NCBI GenBank assembly: GCA_002067365.1
Contig: MVRK01000029.1
Coordinates: 1 to 64,000 of the forward strand
Direction: 5' to 3'
Origin: Methanosaeta sp. PtaU1.Bin060
GTDB lineage: Archaea; Halobacteriota; Methanosarcinia; Methanotrichales; Methanotrichaceae
DNA: 64,000 nt
Part shown: in pieces, positions 59,307-64,000 of the stretch
How the letters are laid out: each line of letters begins with the position of its first letter
Position numbering within the stretch: the stretch's first letter is position 1
Notes under the pieces: generated by a model
Told to the model about the DNA's origin: nothing
The model's database searches: none
Seen by the model: the letters and a program-made list of their open reading frames with translations, nothing else
Translations under genes and position numbers: made by a program

Positions 59307-59657
59307 TCAGATGGCGAGTGCCTGAGGCAAAACTCGATTCACCATCTCTCTCAAATTCTCATCGGCTTCGCCCAATTTCCTGTTCACGAGGATTCTTTTG
59401 ACCATCGCTACCCAGCAGACTTTAATCACTGATTCGTAGATCAAGCCAGCCCTGGCACTCATGGGCGTTCCTAATGGGATCACTATGTCGCAAGGTCCTG
59501 GATTGGCGGGAACCCTGCTAGATATGTACGCAACGGTGAGCTGCGATACCTCCATATCATGATACAGCACAAGCGATGGCCTGAGCTTCTCATTGACCAG
59601 GTCTGAATAAGAAAGAGGCGCCAGAATGATATCGCCCTTTTTCAGGTCTTCATTCAT
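59307..59657 (-). CDS. MazF/PemK-like toxin
   Basis: 116 aa. Typical CcdB/MazF fold: KKGDIILAPLSYSDLVNEKLRPSLVL at the N-terminus, VAYISSRVP in the middle, GLIYESVIKV and WVAMVKRIL. Predicted mRNA endonuclease. The start at 59657 overlaps the small upstream gene by 8 bases; an ATG at 59669 is further inside that gene. Confidence 0.85.
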   Translation of the reverse strand: MNEDLKKGDIILAPLSYSDLVNEKLRPSLVLYHDMEVSQLTVAYISSRVPANPGPCDIVIPLGTPMSARAGLIYESVIKVCWVAMVKRILVNRKLGEADENLREMVNRVLPQALAI

Positions 59658-59802
59658 ATGTGGGCTCATCTTTCAGAGTGTCCGAGAGCGAAAGGGCAGT
59701 TATCTCCATCAGACCCTCCACAATCTCCTCACAGGTCTTGTCTGCGTCAGACTCGTAGGGATGGGCGGTCTTCCGGTCTTTGCGCTCCAAAACCTCACAC
59801 AT
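59650..59802 (-). CDS. MazE-like antitoxin
   Basis: 50 aa. ATG 59802 to TGA 59650-59652: MCEVLERKDRKTAHPYESDA then TCEEIVEGLMEITALSLS and an acidic tail. Its size, acidity, and 8-base overlap with the toxin gene make it the likely antitoxin, though the fold is not a clear AbrB or ribbon-helix-helix type. Confidence 0.6.
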   Translation of the reverse strand: MCEVLERKDRKTAHPYESDADKTCEEIVEGLMEITALSLSDTLKDEPTYE

Positions 59803-59890
59803 TGGTACTAACTCAGGGCTCTTGGTATTTAAAGCTTGATCGACAGGATTTATGTCTTCTATATCTTGGTCATGGCGAGCATCGGGGGAA

Positions 59891-59950
59891 GTGGTGCAGG
59901 AGGTGCCGCCGTTTCACTGGAGCGAGGAAGGCGGGCTTGAGCCGTACCAT
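59891..59950 (+). pseudogene. Possible second deoxyhypusine-synthase remnant
   Basis: Codons read VVQEVPPFHWSEEGGLE, resembling VVQ...VPVFDWSGDVLEL at the C-terminus of deoxyhypusine synthase with a short deletion between VVQ and VP. The match is brief and could be chance, but it lies on the other side of the toxin pair from the clearer remnant. Confidence 0.35.
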
Positions 59951-60038
59951 AGGCGGCAGAAAAAGCCTTAAACCCTTGAAAGACCTGCAAGGGATCTCAA
60001 ATCAGGAAATAAGCCAAACAAAGGATGATTGAAAACCC

Positions 60039-61226
60039 ATGCCCCACCAATTCGCAGACCGGATGTTGCATGCCCATAAGTCGTTCGTGAGAGAGATCCT
60101 GAAGGTCACCGAGGACCCGGAGGTCATCTCCTTTGCAGGCGGCCTTCCCAACCCCAGGTACTTCCCTGTTAAGGAGGTGGCTGAGGCCACCCAGCGGGTG
60201 CTCAGCGAGTGCGGAGAGGTCGCCCTCCAGTACAGCACCACCGAGGGCTACCTGCCTTTAAGAGAGATGATAGCCCGGAGGTATGCCAGACGGGGGCTGA
60301 AGGTCGACCCCGCAGAGATCATGATCACCAACGGCTCTCAGCAGGGCATCGATCTCCTGGCCAAGGCATTCCTGAACAATGGCGACGGCATCATAGTCGA
60401 GCGGCCCACCTACCTGGCGGCCATCCAGTCCTTCGGCCTCTTCGAGCCCAGGTTTCTTTCCGTTCCCCTGCAGGAGGACGGCGCTGACCCGCAGGCCCTG
60501 GAGGAGACTCTCTCCAAGAATGACCCGAAGCTCTTCTACTCAGTGCCCAACTTCCAGAATCCCACAGGCATCACATATTCGGAGGAGAAGCGCCGTGCCA
60601 CAGCGGATGCACTGGAAGGCCGGGGCACGGTCTTCATCGAGGACAACCCTTACGGTGAATTGCGGTTCATGGGCGAGGAGAAGCCCTCCATGAGATCCTA
60701 TCTGGGCGAGGACTCCGTCCTCCTGGGCTCCTTCTCCAAGATAGTCTCTCCAGGAATCCGGCTGGGATGGGTCTGCGCCTGCCCTGAGATCATGGAGAAG
60801 CTGATCATCGCCAAGCAGGCTGCTGACCTTCACTCCAACTACCTCTGCCAGAGGATCGTCCACCGCTACCTAAGCGACAATGACATCGAGAAGCACATAT
60901 CGAGAATTCGCGAGGCGTATGGCTCTCAGAGGGACCACATGGTGGGAATGATGGAGGAGTGCTTCCCAGAGGGCGTCAGCTTCACCAGGCCTGAGGGCGG
61001 CATGTTCATCTGGGCCACCCTGCCGGAGAGCATGTCCTCCCTCGACCTTCTCCACGAGGCGAGCAAAGATAAGGTGGCCTTCGTGCCGGGCCAGGCATTC
61101 TACGCGGATGGCAGCGGCAAGAACACCATGCGCCTGAACTACTCGAACTGCGATAAAGACAGGATCACCGAGGGCGTGGAGAGGCTTGCAAGGGCCATTA
61201 AGAGAGGCCAAGAGAAGCTCGCCTAA
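60039..61226 (+). CDS. PLP aminotransferase (2-aminoadipate/LysN type)
   Basis: 395 aa. ISFAGGLPNPRYFPV and YSTTEGYLPLREMIARRYARRG at the N-terminus, NPTGITYS, DNPYGELRF, the PLP lysine in GSFSKIVSPGIRLGW, and a complete C-terminal small domain. This subgroup acts on 2-aminoadipate, aromatic or branched amino acids in archaea; the exact substrate is open. An isolated gene behind the toxin region. Confidence 0.92.
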   Translation: MPHQFADRMLHAHKSFVREILKVTEDPEVISFAGGLPNPRYFPVKEVAEATQRVLSECGEVALQYSTTEGYLPLREMIARRYARRGLKVDPAEIMITNGSQQGIDLLAKAFLNNGDGIIVERPTYLAAIQSFGLFEPRFLSVPLQEDGADPQALEETLSKNDPKLFYSVPNFQNPTGITYSEEKRRATADALEGRGTVFIEDNPYGELRFMGEEKPSMRSYLGEDSVLLGSFSKIVSPGIRLGWVCACPEIMEKLIIAKQAADLHSNYLCQRIVHRYLSDNDIEKHISRIREAYGSQRDHMVGMMEECFPEGVSFTRPEGGMFIWATLPESMSSLDLLHEASKDKVAFVPGQAFYADGSGKNTMRLNYSNCDKDRITEGVERLARAIKRGQEKLA

Positions 61227-61285
61227 CTCCTCTTGAGCTTTCTGCAGAGCTGGCCGTTTGCCACCTCGAAGTTCGTCAAAAAAAT

Positions 61286-62647
61286 TTAGTAGTTCTTCTG
61301 CGTCCTCGTCATGTTATTGAAGGACCTGAATGTATCCCTGTCCTTGTCCTGCAGATAGACGTACCCGAACTTCCTGTCACCAACGTGCTCTTCATACTCC
61401 TCTCGCGCGTCCTCGCGACACGAGGAGCATGCACCTCGGGGCAGGGAGACGCAGTAGGCCGAGTTGAGTATCCCGTAGCCTCGCTGGGCAGAAGAGGCTA
61501 TGGTCATGTAGCCCGCACAGTCAGGACAGATTCGCACGGCCTCCTCCTGGCTCTCGTTGATCATGTCTGTGTCGTAGAAGATGCGCTTGCGCCTGCGATA
61601 GAAGTCGCCTAGCTCTGCCAGCGCGCCCTCGACCAGCGCATCCCTCTCTTCCCAGATCTCCTGAAGATGCTGAACAGTTCCCTCGATCTCCCTCGTCATC
61701 TCCTGCGACTGAACGAACCTGCCTGGTACGAAGTCAGGCTCTCGCACATGAGAGTAGTCAAGGCCTGCCATCGCCTGGATTATCCCGGTGTTCACGTAGG
61801 GCAGAGCCGACTCTATGGCATATCCGCCCTCAAGGACGCAGAGGTCCGGCGAGAGCTTCTCGTTCAGCAGCGCGTAGCCCTGGGCCGAGAAGCGCATGTT
61901 TGCCAGGGGATCTGTATAGTGGTTGTCCTGGCCCGCTGAGTTGAGGACGAGATCCGGCTGGAAATCCTTCAGGATCGGAAGCACCAGCTCGTCCAGGACG
62001 TAGTGAATTCCCTCGTCAGTCGTGCCAGGCGGCAGGGGAACATTGAGGGTGCGCGCCAGCGCCTGAGGCCCGCCCATCTCATTTGTGAAGCCCGAGCCGG
62101 GGTAGAGCGTCCGGCCATCCTGGTGAAAGGATATGAAGAGAACATTCGGGTCGTGCCAGAAGATGTCCTGCGAGCCGTCACCGTGGTGCACATCCGTATC
62201 CACTATGGCGATCCTCTTGTGGCCGTACTTCGTCCTCAGGTACTCGACCATGATCGCCATGTTATTTACATTGCAAAACCCGCGGTTGCCGTGAACAACG
62301 CGCATCGAATGGTGGCCCGGAGGCCGAACGAGGGCGAAGCCGTTTCGAATCTCGCCCTTCTCCATGGCATCTGCCAGGGTGAGGGTGCTACCCGCTGCTA
62401 TCAGATGAGCCTCCGTCACCTGGGCCTCGACATCGGGAACGCAGAAGTGGACCCTTGCTACGTCCTTCATCTCCGCCAGCCTAGGCTTGTACTCCTCGAT
62501 CTGGGGCAGGTCCATCAGCCCCTCCTCGAAGATCTGATCCCTGGTATAGAGCAGCCGCTCCTCGCGCTCAGGGTGCGTCGGAGAGATGGCCCAGTCAAAG
62601 GCCGGGAAGAAGATGAGTCCCGTCTTTCCCGTCTTGCTTCTCGCCAT
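61286..62647 (-). CDS. Histone deacetylase-family hydrolase with Cys-rich tail
   Basis: 453 aa. A class II-type HDAC fold: RPPGHHS (His112-His113), DTDVHHGDG (zinc Asp152 and His154), SFHQDGRTLYPG, SAGQDNHYTDP (third zinc Asp), LEGGY. Archaeal relatives deacetylate proteins or acetylpolyamines. The last 85 or so residues are extra: CPDCAGYM then YCVSLPRGACSSCRED, a zinc-ribbon-like set of cysteines. It starts one base after the hydantoinase-like gene's stop (TGAAATG), so the pair is translationally coupled. Confidence 0.9.
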   Translation of the reverse strand: MARSKTGKTGLIFFPAFDWAISPTHPEREERLLYTRDQIFEEGLMDLPQIEEYKPRLAEMKDVARVHFCVPDVEAQVTEAHLIAAGSTLTLADAMEKGEIRNGFALVRPPGHHSMRVVHGNRGFCNVNNMAIMVEYLRTKYGHKRIAIVDTDVHHGDGSQDIFWHDPNVLFISFHQDGRTLYPGSGFTNEMGGPQALARTLNVPLPPGTTDEGIHYVLDELVLPILKDFQPDLVLNSAGQDNHYTDPLANMRFSAQGYALLNEKLSPDLCVLEGGYAIESALPYVNTGIIQAMAGLDYSHVREPDFVPGRFVQSQEMTREIEGTVQHLQEIWEERDALVEGALAELGDFYRRRKRIFYDTDMINESQEEAVRICPDCAGYMTIASSAQRGYGILNSAYCVSLPRGACSSCREDAREEYEEHVGDRKFGYVYLQDKDRDTFRSFNNMTRTQKNY

Positions 62648-62648
62648 T

Positions 62649-64000
62649 TCAGGCCCTCCATTCGGGAAGAATTCCTGCAGGGATCTCCATCCTCACGTCG
62701 AGCAGTCTTCCAGCAGTCGACCAGCCACGCACCATATTGAAGACCTCGCTGTAAGTGACCTGTGCCTCATCTGCATAGTCGATGATGCCCAGGTGCGCCG
62801 CCCTCTCCAAAAGCAGCTTTCGAGCAAGCTGCTCAGCCTTCTCTGGCGTCATCTTTCTGTCTCCTACCTTGCCCACGAGCCCCTCCTCCGCCACGATGTA
62901 CTCATCTCTCTCGGTGTCGATGTGCAGGTTCAGAGTCATCGTCGGACGTGCGACGGCCGCGCCGATGGCATTGGCGACGGGCGCATGCTCTGGGACTATG
63001 GCCCTCGCCCCCATCTTCTCAGCCACGAGGGGCACCAGGGGCGGAGCACCACCGCCCACTCCGACGACGTTCTGGGCCTGTAGCTTCTCCTTCTTCATTA
63101 TCTCCCAGATGCGATAAGCTGGCTCCTGCTCCCACTCATGAAACATCGCACGTATCTCGCTGACGATCCTGTCGACTACAGTCTCTATGACCTTTTGGGC
63201 AGCGTCTCGGGGAGTAGTGCCGAGAATGCTCGCCACACCCCTCATCGCCTCTTCAGCTTTCGCCTCATCACCTATCTTCGTCATCCCGAGGACGCGCATG
63301 GCGTCAGTTGGCGTAGCCCCAGGGCCGCCCATGCAAAGGGCGGGCCCCACTCGGTGTGGGCCGACTGCCAGATGCCCATCGGCGATCCTCACTGCGCTGT
63401 CCCCTCCAATGGCCAGGGATCTGACGGCGAAGGCCCGGACATGGGTCAGGAGGTCTCCGACCTTTGCTCCCTTTGACGCGAGCAGGGGCTTGCCTGAGAG
63501 GATCAGGGCGAGGTCTGTCGTCGTGCCGCCGATGTCTATTATCACAGATGTCTGGCCTGCTGGAGAGAGGGCCATCACGCCCATGATGCTGGCGGCGGGC
63601 CCCGAGAAGATCGTCTCGACGGGCATCTCCACAGATTTATCAAGAGGCAGAGTCCCTCCGTCTGCCTTGAGGATGTAAACCGGTGCTCTGATCCCGCGCT
63701 CCTTCAGGGCCTTTGCCATATGGTCTGTGAACCGCCGATACTGCTCCTTCGTCGCCACAGTGAGGGCTGTGGTGGCGGCGCGCCTCGGGAAATTGAGCTG
63801 GCCCGAGACCCTGTGCCCCAGCTCTACCTCAGCACCCGGAAGAGCGCCTGATACGATCTCGCCCGCCTTCAGCTCGTGGGCATGGTTCCTCTGGCCGAAC
63901 TTGCCGACGATTGCGATCTTTCTGAAGCCCTTGGCAGCGAGGCCGGACGCAACCTCCACCACCCGATCCTCCTTCAGCCCTTCGGTCTCCCTGCCCCTGA
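62649..64000 (-). CDS. Hydantoinase/oxoprolinase A-like protein, 5' part outside window
   Basis: At least 449 codons in view; the frame continues to the window edge (RGRETEGLKEDRVVEV precedes the first in-window GTG), so about 150-200 N-terminal residues are missing. Seen: KFGQRNHAHE, SGPAASIMG, IDIGGTTTD, VGVGGGAPPL, NAIGAAVA, the ASKHA-type ATP motifs of HyuA. It hydrolyses cyclic amides such as hydantoins or 5-oxoproline with ATP, normally with a HyuB partner not visible here. Coupled to the HDAC-like gene downstream. Confidence 0.9.
   Translation of the reverse strand, partial: RGRETEGLKEDRVVEVASGLAAKGFRKIAIVGKFGQRNHAHELKAGEIVSGALPGAEVELGHRVSGQLNFPRRAATTALTVATKEQYRRFTDHMAKALKERGIRAPVYILKADGGTLPLDKSVEMPVETIFSGPAASIMGVMALSPAGQTSVIIDIGGTTTDLALILSGKPLLASKGAKVGDLLTHVRAFAVRSLAIGGDSAVRIADGHLAVGPHRVGPALCMGGPGATPTDAMRVLGMTKIGDEAKAEEAMRGVASILGTTPRDAAQKVIETVVDRIVSEIRAMFHEWEQEPAYRIWEIMKKEKLQAQNVVGVGGGAPPLVPLVAEKMGARAIVPEHAPVANAIGAAVARPTMTLNLHIDTERDEYIVAEEGLVGKVGDRKMTPEKAEQLARKLLLERAAHLGIIDYADEAQVTYSEVFNMVRGWSTAGRLLDVRMEIPAGILPEWRA

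Noticed and set aside
62003-62740. Plus-strand open frame of 245 codons
   Set aside because: Antisense to the HDAC-family gene with intact catalytic motifs; no domain pattern of its own.

Overview
The window looks like the chromosome of a methanogenic archaeon. The best fit is an acetate-using Methanothrix/Methanosaeta-like member of the Methanomicrobia, but that placement is an inference. Supporting signs are TATA-type box A promoters about 25-30 bases before start codons (several transcripts look leaderless), GGAGGTGA-like ribosome sites, an intron-bearing tRNA-Ser, ether-lipid enzymes (prenyl synthase, geranylgeranyl reductase with its ferredoxin), a coenzyme F420 ligase, deoxyhypusine synthase, DUF1699, an archaeal 2-oxoacid:ferredoxin oxidoreductase and acyl-CoA synthetase, and many small secreted proteins without bacterial-type neighbours. 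Most genes are GC-rich; a few islands are clearly AT-rich.

Layout. 0-7 kb: the end of a peroxiredoxin-like gene, then a minus-strand arginine operon argC-CBS-argJ-argH followed by a cation exporter and a universal stress protein, and an ADP-ribosylglycohydrolase. 7-11 kb: an HExxH protein, a methyltransferase, small secreted proteins and tRNA-Thr(GGT). 11-20 kb (mostly minus): a cofE-cytidine deaminase fusion, a dihydropteroate-synthase-like gene, an ABC-2 exporter with a membrane-anchored partner, a Zn/Mn-type ABC importer with DUF6788 and a striking operator-like inverted repeat, and two tiny membrane-protein genes. 20-27 kb: surE, a frameshifted membrane gene, speA divergent from deoxyhypusine synthase, a secreted protein, and rubrerythrin divergent from a Fur/PerR-type regulator. 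28-30 kb: an AT-rich block of unknown genes. 30-35.4 kb: an operon for an XRE-cupin regulator, an acyl-CoA synthetase fused to a VorC-like ferredoxin, and VorB and VorA. 36-40 kb: a macrodomain protein, a DMT transporter, then nearly 2 kb with little coding content but several inverted repeats, ending in tRNA-Ser(TGA). 40-44.7 kb: deaminase, prenyl synthase and two paralogous secreted proteins.

44.75-50.25 kb is a complete-looking 5.5-kb transposon. It has near-perfect 15-bp terminal inverted repeats, exact 9-bp flanking direct repeats, reiterated subterminal motifs at both ends, an IS4-like transposase with a SWIM zinc finger, an AbrB-like small protein, and a passenger restriction-modification operon in which a nuclease domain is fused to the methylase next to a separate specificity subunit (BcgI-like layout). 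It sits directly upstream of thrC.

50-57 kb (plus): thrC, a MetE-like methyltransferase, DUF1699, a thioredoxin-like protein, tpiA, acyP, ferredoxin and geranylgeranyl reductase. 57-64 kb: two aminotransferases, VapBC and MazEF-like toxin-antitoxin pairs separated and flanked by decayed pieces of a deoxyhypusine-synthase-like gene, a histone-deacetylase-family protein with a Cys-rich tail, and a hydantoinase-A-like gene cut by the window end. The strongest candidates for something new are the restriction-modification transposon, the acyl-CoA synthetase-ferredoxin fusion, the CofE-cytidine deaminase fusion and the inverted repeat around the metal-transporter promoter.
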